Assembly: GCA_963921425.1 (NCBI GenBank)
Contig: OY992835.1
Span: 18,166,001-18,230,000 of the forward strand
DNA: 64,000 bases
Direction of reading: 5' to 3'
Origin: Dryas octopetala
Taxonomy: Eukaryota > Streptophyta > Magnoliopsida > Rosales > Rosaceae
Under the pieces are notes generated by a model. It ran no database searches, was not told the origin of the DNA, and was given only the letters and a program-made list of their open reading frames with translations. The position numbers and the translations under genes are program-made. This document shows positions 24,686-37,075 of this stretch, in pieces. Position 1 is the first letter of the stretch. Each line of letters opens with the position of its first letter.

Positions 24686-24865
24686 ATGGATGTGGTTCAA
24701 CAATGCAACCAGAGTGGAGCCACCGCCAAGGCCTGTTCGAAGCGAAGCAGGAATGGTTTCAGCAGAAAGTGTGCTGCCTTAGTGAAGGAGCAACGTGCTC
24801 GTATTTACATCCTCCGCCGCTGCGCCACCATGCTCCTTTGCTGGTACATTCAAGGAGATGACTAG
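24686..24865 (+). CDS. RTFL: ROTUNDIFOLIA-like / DEVIL small signalling peptide
   Basis: An intronless 59-residue ORF, starting MDVVQQCNQSG and ending CWYIQGDD. The C-terminal half carries the RTF/DVL signature: KCAALVKEQRARIYILRRC followed by ATMLLCWY. A variable Ser/Lys/Arg-rich N-terminus and conserved 27-30-residue C-terminal block are the family pattern. These plant-specific, plasma-membrane-associated peptides restrict polar cell proliferation; overexpression shortens organs. The TATA box and leader support a real gene. Which RTFL/DVL member it is cannot be decided here. Confidence 0.93.
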   Translation: MDVVQQCNQSGATAKACSKRSRNGFSRKCAALVKEQRARIYILRRCATMLLCWYIQGDD

Positions 24866-24975
24866 CCACCCTTCCTTTTCTACTCCATGCTCACATTCTC
24901 TCTCTCTATCTTAAATTTTTTTCCTTATACTACACTACACTCTTCCATTTAAGGATGCCTGTTTCTGGAGAAATT

Positions 24976-25090
24976 CTTGCATACAACCGTTGTATAACCT
25001 CTTCTCACATCAACAAAATTGAGGAAGATATTACTGACACGTGACAATTTGAATATGAGAAAGAGGTTGTATACAACGGTTGCGTGCAAG
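24976..25090. mobile_element. 115-bp foldback MITE just after the RTFL gene
   Basis: Ends CTTGCATACAACCGTTGTAT and the inverted ATACAACGGTTGCGTGCAAG; inverted pairing extends through ACCTCTT...AAGAGGT. It begins 110 bp after the RTFL stop, so it may lie in the 3' UTR and form a hairpin in the transcript. No clear target duplication. Confidence 0.7.
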
Positions 25091-26620
25091 TTTTCTTCTT
25101 GTTTCTGCTGGTCTGGTTGGTTTTAATCCATCTTGTTGTGTGGTTTATCTTCTACTTCCTCTGGAGCTCCACTCCATTTTTTACCTGATTTGGGAACAAC
25201 CCAATTAGGTTTTTGGGGGACAGGAGAGGTTTATGCCCACACACTTGCTTTTTAACCATAGCTGGATCTTCAAGCATGGGACACTGAGGTACCTGACATG
25301 GAGGAGTCTCTCTGTATCTGAAAGGCTTTTTAATTGGCTCCTGTTGCTGCTTCAAGGATCAATACTAGTATACTACTACTACTGCTGTGTTTTTTTTCTC
25401 CCTTTCTCCTTTTCCCCTCATTTCTTGGGAGTCAAGGGGAGAAAAATGTTTGCACCCTTCTTGTCAATGTTGGGAATATAAAGCTTGTAATCAAAGGTTA
25501 CAAGGGGGATGCTAATATATTAATTACTTGCTATGTAATAATTTCAGTCGCCAAGCTTGTAATCATGGACCGGCCAAATAAAAAAGATAAGACTTTGTTA
25601 TGATGGGTTGTGCAATGCTTGTCCTTAGAATTGAAATGTTACCTTATATAAGTTGACTCCACATTCTGACAGACTCAATGCTACAAATTTAAAATTTATA
25701 TGGTTTGTGTTAGATGGACTAAACACAAGGTGTGAAATCCACTATAAAGAGAAAATTTCATACCTATTCTTGTAAGAATCCGATACAGTGAGTCCGACGT
25801 ATACAATAATGTGAGTGAAAGAGATACGCACTGAAGAGATTGCTGCCCACCCACCATGATGGGCCAGTGGAACACAAATAAGATGCAGAGAGGTATGCTG
25901 TCAAGCTGAGGAAATGTTATAGATTCATCAATACATGAGTAGTTCCACTTCCACTATCAGCCAACTAATGTATCTCCTTTATAATAACTAACAGTATATG
26001 GAGAGAATCTATACAAGGATCTTCTTTTTCTCCCATCCAATCTTATTATACTTTGAAGATAATGGACTTAAATCATTAATCCAGTGTTAAACTAAACCCA
26101 AGTGAAACTGATCTTGTGCTTATTCTACCGATTCCATAGCATGTAACTGTTCTACATTTCCACATGCCATCACCTGGATTTCAAAGAAATAATAATAACA
26201 ATAATCATACCATTTTCTCCAATAACTAACATATAGTAACTTAATTTCCTCATGTGCCAGTGTCTATCTACAGGGCTGTTGTTCTTACCTTTCTCTTTGA
26301 AATTTTAATAGATCAAAATTTGCTAAAGCTATTGTTCAAAAGGATATATATGCTTAATCGAAGTAAATGAGGTTCTTTATATATAAATTAAAGTAAAATA
26401 AGATACTGATCCAGTTTACATCCCTTTTACTCAAAAAATGAAACACTTTCAGCTACTACTCATTGGTACAACAACATCACGATGTAATCAGATCAAGGAT
26501 GTCTTCTGATTAAAGCGAAAAGATTCACCTGATGAACTTCCAGATGGGAGCTATGGGAGCTAAACTTTGACATGGAATTCTTTTTGAATTATACAGAGCC
26601 CATTGGATGTTCAAATTGGG
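25091..26620. other. Spacer between RTFL and the phosphoesterase
   Basis: Likely includes RTFL 3' sequence at its start and the phosphoesterase 3' UTR at its end. Short ORFs (25233-25481 and 25334-25603) show no coding character that I recognise. Confidence 0.4.
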
Positions 26621-29600
26621 TCATTGGTCAATCCAATCCTTGAAAAGTAACATCATATAAAGGGGTACGTTTACGGCAGCGATGATTATGACCATCCAAA
26701 ATGTCCGCATCAATCTTTGGATCACGAACTTTCTCCATGATTTGCTTGCTCTAGGAAGTAATTTTGTCATAGGATCAAACACAACATCCGCATTAGTGTC
26801 CACATTCACAGAAACCTCTATCTCCGGGGAAATATTCTTTCTAGCTGTTGGCCGCATCACAGCAGCACCTCTGCTACAAAAGAATAAACGAAAGTAAATA
26901 GTAATTAATGGAGCTTTCTGTAATTATTTATATAATGGTTCATATCGACCCTGCATACAACCAATGTAAAACTCAACACACTCTCACACAATCACAAACA
27001 TACAAACAGAACTGCGGCACCACAATCATCCCTGCTTAAATTCATGGTGTCCTTGTCAAGGCCCACAATCAAATCCTTGACATCCTCGTCAAGGCTCAAA
27101 CTTGTGTTGCCGTGCCCCTAAGCTCACAAGCCCACATGACAGTACCAAGACAACTCTAATACCATTTGTCACAATCCTGACAACATGCTTACTACATTGA
27201 CACAATATTCTGAAAAAGGTCTAGTCACTAATGGGGCTCCCCATAATAGCTTGTATAGCCCACGTCAACTCAGCACATAACCGATGTGGAACTCAATATA
27301 TACTTACACGACCACATACAAATAGAAATGGGGCATGCGAATGTAGCACAGGAGCAAACCTTTCAACTGAATTTTTGTCATCTGAACGTGTGATGGGAGT
27401 GCTCATGGCTTTCTTGACAAGATGCATTGATCCTTCTGCATCCCAAATCATCTCATACTCACAGTTTAGATCTTCGTTTTTCTCTTTTGTTCTACTTCTG
27501 ATGCTACTTATTAGTTGTTTGCCACACCCCATTAAATCACAAAAATGATGCCAAAAACTCACACCACTTGCTGGCCAAAGAAGGAGGGCAAGATTGGTCA
27601 AAACAAATAGCGAGAGATACCTGACAATTTCAGAAAAGACAAGTATGAAGTAAGAACAAAAGCCAACTGAAAAGCTTAATCATATAAATCATTACTGCAC
27701 ATATCATGGAGAGTTACCATATATAAATGTGTGTTTGCAAAGGAAGGAAGCACAAATGAGTTAAGACTGCCTCTTCGGAATTGGATGCATTTGAAGGTAC
27801 AAAATTACTAGCTGACAATAACATGAAAGACGGATACAAGTTTCCCTGCTGCCAACTTATTGTCCCTACAGTGTACTGAAAAGTAGTATCAATAATATAT
27901 CATGCCCCGGTAAGAGTATATATGCCAAAACATGGGTGCTTACCTCACTCGCAGGCCCACTTTTTGACTTGTGGATCACATGGCACTGATCGTGATCATG
28001 ACCAGATAAAACAAGTACCTGCAGAAACTGCTTATTATTGCAAGTAAAAGGTACCTCCCACAACCTTTTCTTTTCAGTAAAGCATTATAAAAGGTATCAA
28101 CTGATTCATAAAGTTTCCAATCCTTGTCCCATGTCTGTATCAGACTATCAGGTCAATGTCTCCATGGACAAGATGCATCACGCAGAGAGGAAAGAGAGCT
28201 TACCGGTTTAAGTGAGTCCAATAAGTAGTTTGATGATTCCTCAGTAATGTAATTCTGGTACCTGTACAATTGCACCTTTGTACTAACTGTCAAACCAAGC
28301 CCTTGACTACCACCAACTAAATTTGCAAGTTAATCTAATTTTAGAATGTCAATTGTCAAAAACACAAGACAAGAAGCTTACACTATTTCTTGACCATCAG
28401 CAGAGCGCACAAGCCGCTAAACATTTAAAAGAAAAAGAAACCCTCGTCAGTTTATTACTGAGAGGAAGCTTAACAGTTTGATTTAAAACCTACTACAATA
28501 TAGCAAAATGCACTATAATTCCCATTAAAAAAATGTACAAAGATATACATTGCATTTTAATTCAATAAAATGCAATACAATAGTACCTGGTTGATGATTT
28601 TTGAATTACGATTGGGGCCACAATCTGTCCAATCTCGTCGATACAATGGAATATGGGTTAATAAAACCCTCGGATACACTTGAACATCTACACCAATGCA
28701 AATAATTAGATGAATTACCTCAATATATTAAGTGAAAAGTTAACAACACAATGAGCATATATCATATACCCATGGAGACATTCTTGACAAAATCACGAGT
28801 TGAGGAAGCCAGATTTCCTGCAGATGATATATAAATAAGATGAATTGTCTTAAATGAACAGTATCAAAACTCAATATGAAGTATGAACCCATCTAAAATG
28901 CTATTACAATTAGAGTGGACCATTTTGCACCAAGCATAAAGGAAGCTGCAGTTAATGAGTGATCCATTGCTCCCCATTAGGGATTTAAACTTCAAATAAA
29001 TCAAGCATGATTTTGACTTGCAGTTTCTAGGATCCTAACAACAGAATATATATGCAAGAAATACATTTTATATAGTCAACATACAATTTTTCACCTTGAA
29101 ATGAGAATTAAAATCTGCTGCATAGGAATTGCAAATTTTCAACATGCCTATTTCCATTTTCAAGATACAAATTGCATTAAGCTCTTCAATTATGTTTGAG
29201 AATCATTCATTCACCAATCCAGTCAACTAAATCAGTCAGTCAATAGAACAAAAATTATTTATGCCAAAGTTTTAGTTAATATGTTCTGTATGACAAGAAA
29301 ATTTCTTAAAAAATACATCTTTGAATAGTCTCTACTATTATTAAAAAAATTCTCTTTGTCATTGGTTATATAGGAAATGCCAAATATACCCATATTATTT
29401 CAAGTGACTTTTATAATTGATAGTGTTGCTAAAATATACTCTCTTTGCACAGCTACATTCCACCGACATGGTAGTGTTGCTAAAATAATCATCTTAACAG
29501 TAAGTACACAAATTTACAGGAGCAGAACAGCAAAATAAAAATGTGCAGAGTATTGTTTCCATGCATACCATCAATAGTTTGGGCATCAATGGCAACAAAC

Positions 29601-30951
29601 TCCACTTTTCCAACTGTAAACCGATAGTTTCTGCTACCAAATTCCTTTTCATATCGTTTGATTGCCTGGTATAACCATATAAGAATTAAGAAACTATTTA
29701 ATAAAAAAATAATAAATATGATTAAAAGATAATAAAATTGCAGAATGTGCATCAGAATTATTCAATCCATGACAAGACTTTATCACAACAACTTTACGAA
29801 AGAAATAAACACAATGTCTTTGAAATCAGCTACATGGGATTGAATTTGGACAAATATGCAGATAGCCGGAGCCTAAAATACAGCTTACATGCCATAGAAA
29901 CTTAACAAAATGACCTTCCTCAGAAAAAAGAAAACTATACATAAAATTTTTAAGGGTGATGTCTAAGAGTGATTGACTGACCTGATTTCTAGGGCTACTG
30001 TAGAGGAAAATTTTGCTGCTTTTTAAGCCTAATTTGTAGGAATATTCATTTGATGTTGTATGTATGGTGGCAATAGAAACCTATATGTGCATTACTAATT
30101 AATACATAATTGTTTTTAGTAATGCACAAAAGTGCACAAGACAATAACTTAAGCTATCATTTCGTGGTCACATAACAAAATACCTGTGCCCTACGAGAGT
30201 GGAGAATTCCGTAGCCAATATCATGGTTTCCAGGAAGGTAGTAAACTGGGATATTTGAATATCTTTCTTGCTCACTCAGTGAAAAAATATGTCTAAAACG
30301 GCTTAAAGATTCCTTCCACCTAATCAACCAAGAAAAGCCAATGGCATTTCCAATCAATATTAGAAGAAGAAGCAGCTAACTGAAGCAAGTTCAAGCAACA
30401 TTTTTGAATTTATGAGATTAATGTACCAGTGGAAATCACAAGCAAACATAAACCCACCAACAATTTGAGCTCATTTTCCAAATAAAATCATATGGCATTA
30501 CTTTGTAGCTAATTTAACAAAGAACCCAACTTTGATTTCGAATTGAAAAAAAAAAAATTCGCAGTCCTTACTCTTCATCCGACAGATAAGGACCCCCATC
30601 GAAATAATCACCTAGAAAGAAAATGACATCAGGCTCGAGAGGGAGCACAGACGAAAGAAAAGCTCTGCGCATGTACAAGTCGGTGTAGAACTGAGCCAAC
30701 TCCAGAGCAAGCGATTTTGGAGGAAGACGAAGAGAGGTTCGATCCATGAGCTGTGGGTCTGTGAGAACCGCCACTTTCACATAGTCGCGAGCTGTGGAAG
30801 AAGAAGCATTGTTGTGCTGAGGATGAAGGTGAAGATGGTGGGGCCAGGTACAAGTCCAGAGAGACGGCAACCGAAAGGCCAGCATCTCTCCGTAGAGGAG
30901 CGTCGCCGCCCATATCGCGCAGAGCACCGCCGTGAGCTCCGCCTGCTTCAT
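26621..30951 (-). CDS. Membrane-anchored calcineurin-like metallophosphoesterase (MPPE1/CDC1 type)
   Basis: Eleven exons in gene order: 30572-30951, 30184-30319, 29569-29665, 28770-28817, 28587-28687, 28382-28416, 28204-28261, 27944-28018, 27718-27875, 27360-27620 and 26621-26870. All GT-AG; total 532 aa with exact frame closure. An N-terminal hydrophobic anchor (about residues 5-25) precedes the catalytic domain: VLTDPQL (motif I), FFLGDYFDGG (motif II), LPGNHDIG (motif III), THIPLYRR, and the C-terminal metal motif GHDHDQC. Further hydrophobic stretches follow (YLSLFVLTNLALLL and, near the end, FWMVIIIAAVNVPLYMMLLF). The yeast and animal relatives (Cdc1, MPPE1/PGAP5) remodel GPI anchors in the secretory pathway; that role in this plant protein is inferred. 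Confidence 0.9.
26945..27335. repeat. Repeat in phosphoesterase intron, ~50-bp direct repeats at its ends
   Basis: Two related blocks, 26957-27010 (ACAACCAATGTAAAACTCAA...) and 27276-27330 (ACATAACCGATGTGGAACTC...), flank about 270 bp inside intron 10 (26871-27359). The ACCGATGTGG(G)ACTC motif is common in plant retroelement debris, but the class cannot be settled. Confidence 0.45.
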
Positions 30952-31121
30952 TTCTCTGACACACTCTCTGTTTATGGAGTCATTTTTCTGTCTTGTTGTT
31001 TACAAGTATTAGATTCGGATCTCTATATTTAGTCAACAATTGACTGACTTTGGTGCTAAAGTGAAGCTCCATGTCCGCAAAAAGGGTTCCTATGCATAGA
31101 ACCCTTAGCACCCTTTAAGGG

Positions 31122-31475
31122 TGGGTCGATATCGGTAACCGATCCGACAGGGCTCATAGGGGTAAACCGATGATTGAATCGATGGGGATCGAATACAGCA
31201 AAATGGAACTGCCGCCGACCCGCCATATTGATGGGGGTCGGTTACCAACTTTTCGGGTTCGGTAGGCATTGATCAGCAGTATCGATTGGCGGTATCAAAC
31301 GTTTTGGTGTTTCAACAAAGGGTGGTATTACACTGCTTCCGCCTCCGATCATGTCGACCCGGTTTGATAACCCAATCGAAACCGATATTTCACACCAAGA
31401 CACCGAATCGATCGATTCAGTTGCGGTTCAGTCGTCGGTATTTCAGTTGATTTGGTTAAAAAACCCAGCCCTAGA
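31122..31475. mobile_element. Probable hAT-like MITE remnant
   Basis: Left end TAAGGGTGGGT and right end ACCCAGCCCTA are near-inverted and match the TAGGGCTGGG terminus of the hAT element at 31674. The interior is rich in GATATCGG/CCGATATC words. No 8-bp target duplication was found. Confidence 0.45.
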
Positions 31476-32161
31476 CTTCTATGTTTACTCTCTTTGAAAT
31501 TTTATAACATCATAAAAGAGTGATTAGTTCGCATTAATCCTATGCGACAATTCTATAGGAGAAAATCTTACATATAATTGTCTTAAAATTAGAGAAATTT
31601 TTATGTGATAAAAGTATAAAAACATATGTGTCATTATGTTATTGAATTGAGATACAAAATCAGCTATATTCATTAGGGCTGGGCACCAATACCATATATT
31701 GAAAACCATATCTATTCCATTTTATCCCGTGTTAATTTCGTGCCAAAAATGATACCAACCAATATCTCATACCGAACTCGTACCGTACCGATCATTAATG
31801 GGATATGAGTGGTTTCAACATCTCAATCTCATACCATCCCGTATCATACCGAAAATATTTAATTTAATTTTTTTTTTATTAAGTGTGAAAAAAATTATAT
31901 ATATTCATTTGGACTTGATATAAAAAATTCATAAAATTAAATATATTTTATATATCATTCCTTTGGACTTTAAGATATTATTTTAGATCTCTATTTAAAT
32001 ATTATCATTGCAAAAAAGTCTAAAAATATTAGTTTATAGTTTATATAGTTTATATTTTATATAATTTATAGTTTATAACATATAACATATAATTATAACA
32101 TATAATATATAACATATTGTCATATACTATATAACATATATCATATAACATATACTATATA

Positions 32162-34410
32162 GGGAAAATGTTAGCAAAAGGACTATAACTATACCTATAT
32201 TTTCAGTTGAGGATCATGTTTTCACTTTGCTTCAATCAAGGACTATTATTTTTCAAGTGCTTCAATCAAGGATATTCCGTCAATTATGTAAAAACTTCTG
32301 TTAAAATTAATCACGTGAGGGTCACGTGACCAATTTATAAGGGCAAAAAAGTCTTTTCTCATAAAAAAAATAAAACTAAATAAATTTAAACAAATTTAAA
32401 AACAAAACAAAAATTCCCTCCATCTCCCACGTTCGCCACCCCCTGCACCATGTCGACCCAACATTCCCCCCACCCAGCCAGCCCCACCCCGCCCCTCCTC
32501 TCTCTTTTCTCTCATATCTCTGCCTCTCTTATCTTTCTATTTCTCTCTGCCCCTCAGCCAGCTCCCCCTCCCCGTCACAGTCACCCATCCCCGCCCCCTC
32601 CTCCTCCTATACCATCGCCATCCCTCCCCCCTCCCCCACCGGTCCCAACCCTGCCCTGCCCTGGCCCCATCCATCTCCACCACCCCAACCCAGCCCTGGC
32701 CCCGTCGCAAAACCCAATCAAACCCAGCCCGGAGTAGCGAGTACTTCCCACTATATACATATATTTTTCAAAACTAAGTTTTCAGCTCCAAAGAATCAAA
32801 ATACCATACTAAATTCACAGTGAAGATTCAGCCAATCAGATTACCTTTAGGTGGTAGCCTGTTGTCAAAGTGGCTCAATGTGGAGGAGGCTTCTAATGGT
32901 TGAGTTGAAGCAGCAACTGGGTTGAATAATGTGGCAGGGATGAACACGAATCTACTGCCTGTAAAGGTTTCACGAATGACAATGAGTTCACTATCTATGT
33001 TTAGGCGTTCAAATGCAACAGACCCTTTCTTCGGTTCTGGTTGGGATTCACTTATTTCATTGAGTCAGAGTGATAATTTATGAGGTTCTTCAGTTGCTTC
33101 TCACAGTGAGTTTGCCAATCCTCCTTGCTCGGTTGTGTTGGAACATCAGGGAATGAGTATATAGCACTTCCTGCCTTGTACAATACTCTTCTGATTCAAG
33201 TTATGTGGAAGTGGGAGCTTCTCAGAAATGGTTGGTTCTTTTGGCCTAGCTGATTGTACTGGGATTACTAACCTTGGGTGTCCTCCAAACTATAAGCCAA
33301 ACAGGGAGGGCCGCATTGAGAGGACTTCAACAATTGGTGCCCAATCTCATGACGATAGCCAAATTTAAGAAGAGGGTGCTTTAGGATCTTTACTTAATGG
33401 AAAGAGAAGGAAACGAGCTCCTGAATCCAATTCTGCATTCAGTCCAAATAAGGTAAATTGAGCTTTGTTGTACTTGTATCAATTGGGATATTGATGCTTA
33501 TGTTTCCCTTTAATACAGTGCCCCAGTGATGTTAATTGCTTTGTTATCTGTAATATAATGCTGAAGGGGAACTTAACAAGGATCTGTCTGGGGAGAGCTC
33601 TGATTTTCTGAAAGAACAAGATGAGAAAAAAAACAAAAGTTGAAGATAACACAATTGCAAATTGGCACGGTAATTGTATATGCTTTACTGGTTTACTGGT
33701 TAGTGTAAAGGAGAGATTTGTTAGTGTATATGCTTTACTAGTTTTGGCATTGTGGAAGCCATTAGAAGTCTCTCTCTATATAATATATAAAATTGATAAT
33801 TGGTCCAATGTTTTTTTCCATTTGATGGCAACTAATAGGAGTCGTAATTTCCATTTGTTTTCTCCATTAGCATCCAACAATTAGAATAATAATCTTCATT
33901 TCCATTTGTAGATTTATTGGTGATACACACGACAAAGGAGATAATGAAAAAAAGAATGACTGAAGAAAATAAGGAAAAAAAAGAAGGATTGAAGAATCCA
34001 AGTCTGCCACCCTCCCTAGAGAAAGATAAGAGAGGCAAAGATATGAGAGAAAATAGAGGGGAGAGGAGGGGCGGGGTGGGGCTGGGCTGGGTGGGGAGAA
34101 TGTTGGGTCGACATGGTGCAGGGGGTGGCGAAGGTGGGAGATGGAGGGAGATGGAGGGAATTTTTGTTTTATTTTTAAATTTGTTTAAATTTATTTAGTT
34201 TTATTTTTTTTTTATGAGAAAAGACTTTTTTGCCCTTATAAATTGGTCACATGACCCTCACGTGGTCAATTTTAACGGAAGTTTTAACAGAATTAATGGA
34301 ATATTCTTGATTGAAGCACTTGACAAATAATAATCCTTGATTGAATCAAAGTGAAAACGGGATCCTCAACTATAGGGGTATAGTTATAGTCCTTTTGCTA
34401 ACATTTTACC
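32162..34410. mobile_element. Pack-MULE (Mutator-like), ~380-bp TIRs, perfect 9-bp duplication
   Basis: Left end GGGAAAATGTTAGCAAAAGG and right end CCTTTTGCTAACATTTTACC. Inverted similarity continues about 380 bp (32162-32540 and 34022-34410), including ACCATGTCGACCCAACATTC and its complement. TACTATATA occurs on both sides (32153-32161 and 34411-34419). It lies within the hAT element and so inserted later. There is no transposase; the interior carries a fragment of a bHLH gene. ORFs at 32450-32737 and 33917-34198 fall in the TIRs and look like composition artefacts. Confidence 0.92.
33014..33660 (+). pseudogene. Captured bHLH transcription factor gene fragment (bHLH49/62/CIB-like N-terminus)
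   Basis: Reading through stops in one frame gives DPFFGSGWDSLISLSQSDN, then SHSEFANPP, then SEMVGSFGLADCTGITN and PPNYKPNRE, and finally GKRRKRAPESNSAFSPNK up to a GT site at 33453. A second block (33557-33640) gives AEGELNKDLSGESSDFLKEQ. These are characteristic of the region before the bHLH domain in plant bHLH49/62/78-type factors. Several stops, a frameshift and a lost acceptor show that it is dead. The intron between the blocks means capture was from genomic DNA, not mRNA. Confidence 0.75.
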
Positions 34411-34937
34411 TACTATATAAGTATATACTATATGATAGTTTATAATACTATGATTTATATATGTAACATATATAAGTATATAACATAAACATATAACATA
34501 TACTATAGTAACTTTAAACCTCAAACCCCAATTAAAAGTTTGAAATCCCAATTGAAACCATAATTGAAAGTTTGAAACCCCAATTACATATATTATGAAT
34601 TTGAGCATTCTATATTTCTATTTGTTAGGTTTGAACTTTGAATTACATTTGATCTGCATATATTATGAAAATTCTAGGTTGTTAAATTTTAGTGTTGATT
34701 GAAAAAAAAAATAAAAAATAAAAAAGAGAGGTGGTTATATGTTATTTTGACAAAAAAAAAGTATAAAAGGTTGATACCATCTCATATCATATCATCCCGT
34801 TCCGTATTGTATGGATATGGAATGAGATAACACGAGATCATTTTTGAAATTGTCATCTCATCCCGATACCGATATCAATAAAAAAATTTAGAATAGAATG
34901 AGATGAGGTTCATCCCGTGTCCAGTCCTAATATTCAT

Positions 34938-37075
34938 GTTGCATGGAAGTTTCTCTAATTCTATAAATACTTTTATACAAGAAGTCATATACAATCAAGG
35001 AAATATCGATCATGAACTATTTTGCCGTATAAGATGATATGCTTCTTATATAGAAGTGCCGTATAAGATTTCATGCAAACTACATGTAAATAATCTGCAT
35101 GTTAATAATTTCTACATCATCTAACTCCACGTTCATAATGAGAGTTCGATTCTCAACCTTCTCAACACCTCTACCATTCACAACAAGAATTCAATTCATA
35201 CTTTCATAACAGTATCTAACTCCACGCCATAATAAGAGTTCTTTTCTCAACCTTCTCTCTAAACCCTATACCACATCACGTAAAAGAGTGTGCAAGAAGA
35301 GTTCTCGCCAAGCCACCCCACTAAGCCTCCATAGCATCACCTAGTCTTGGTGTATCATAATGCAACATGAATTGGTGTATATCAGATGCTAATGTAATAT
35401 AATTCATTTTGTATGCATTTGTATGCACTATCGTATGGAAAATTATACATTTATTTGATACACTTGACGAATGTTTTTCGAAAATACAAAATTGGGCACA
35501 TCATTTTGTATTATAAACCAAAAGTCCAAAACTCAAAAATTACATCTCAATCAAAATCCAAAGCTATTTTTATATCTATAATTTGCTTACTTGAATTTTG
35601 ATCTTCTCTCTCCAATTCACAAGGGGTTTTTTTGGCTAAGCAAATTATTGGAGCAGAAACCGCACTGCTATTGCTTTTTTTTTTTTTTTTTCCTCTTGGG
35701 CAGGTTGGGCGTGCTATTGCTATGCCATGTAAATTCCAACTGTTTTGTAAAAATAAATAAAAAGAATCTGAATTATGTCATACATTTTTAAGGTGGATGA
35801 ACTTGAACATGATTCTTGCAGAAGTTTCTACACACAAATCACACAAGACGACTTCATCTGTGCTCTTATTGTCACCTTTTTTTTTTTGGCCAAACTTATT
35901 GTCACATCTGTAATTTTCTATATACAGAACTAATGACTCACAATGCATTTGCCACAGGTTATCTACAAAAAGTTGCGCAACAAGCTTTATTTAATAAAAG
36001 CATGATCGACTTGCTAGATTTTCAACCTCCAAAGGTCAGTGTTTAAGCAAATTGATGTGTGCCTCCCCCACTCACTTAATGATGTCTGCTTCATAATGGT
36101 GACAATTATGCTATATATACATCACTCTTAACTTAAGCACTAAGTAGCTTGCTGATCCATATTTAACATATCTATACTGATCCATACTTTTCTTAACAAC
36201 TGTATATATCATGACAGGGATAATCTTGTCATTTACTAATATCAGGAAAGCAAGGAAAAAAACTGACTTAACTGAATATCCAGATTGAGAAGATATAAAT
36301 GAACAACTCAGATCATCTAGACAAGTAAAAGACCAGAGAACTTGCCAGACCAATTAAAGAATAATCATGCAGAAAATTCAGTACTGTGAATAAAAAATGA
36401 CAGGTATAACGTATGCATTGCCAGAGATTTGTATAATTTGTACTTCAGATTCATATGTATAGCTCACCTCTAAACTTTTTTGATTCTATGACAGATTAGG
36501 AGATAAAAGAACTGAATAGTTTCAGATTGCAGAGGTCTCATAGAAGTCCTTTTAGCACAAATGTAACAGCAGAGTCTAAAAATTTAGAGGTTTACAAAGA
36601 ATATAAAGTAAATATAATGATTTACTATTGTTTAAGAGGAGCTGAAATTGAAAAGCTTGGCCTGGTATGCATTCAATTTTGTGAAATGCCATGTATGTAT
36701 ATCATTAGCAGGTTCTTTTGCTGGATTACAATATAGAAAGGGCGAGAATCTAAGATGGCATAGAGTTGCTATGTTGATCCTCAGAACTTACACAAAATTG
36801 TTGATTTATAAATGCATCACCACTTTCTCTTTACACCTTCCTGATGAGAAATTAGAGCTCTGATCCTGGGACATAAATACTTGCTACTTAGAAGCTCAAA
36901 ATTAACAAGCAAACTGCACGATTATAGTTGCCCAAAAGATGTTCAAAGCAAATATCATTTACACAAGTAATGTTGTGAAAATCTGCATTACAAAACCCAA
37001 ATATTTCTGTGCAAGTAAGTATACATATATATATACTTTCTTAGGATGTGTGGAAGAAATTTTTTTCACTAGTCT
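34938..37075. other. Spacer downstream of the PSY1R-like gene
   Basis: Mostly AT-rich. One exon-like stretch on the + strand, 35958-36034, runs from a GCCACAG acceptor to a GTCAGT donor and reads GYLQKVAQQALFNKSMIDLL then DFQPPK. The parent gene is not recognised. The part next to 37076 probably holds the 3' UTR of the receptor kinase. Confidence 0.35.

Larger units (their letters stand above)
31674..34929. mobile_element. Non-autonomous hAT element, perfect 8-bp duplication, interrupted by a MULE
   Basis: Left terminus TAGGGCTGGGCAC; right terminus GTGTCCAGTCCTA (11 of 13 complementary). Flanks are ATATTCAT on both sides (31666-31673 and 34930-34937), an exact 8-bp target duplication as expected for hAT. 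Without the nested MULE and one copy of its duplication the element is 998 bp, made of CCGTACC/CATACC-rich ends and an AT-rich core. No transposase is present. Confidence 0.88.

Noticed and set aside
31122..31475. Treating this as a complete hAT insertion
   Set aside because: Ends are similar to hAT termini, but the 8-bp flanks do not match; kept only as a probable remnant.
32450..32737. 95-aa Pro-rich ORF
   Set aside because: Lies in the CT-rich TIR of the Pack-MULE; Pro/Ser content is a composition effect, and the inverted partner gives Gly/Arg-rich ORFs.
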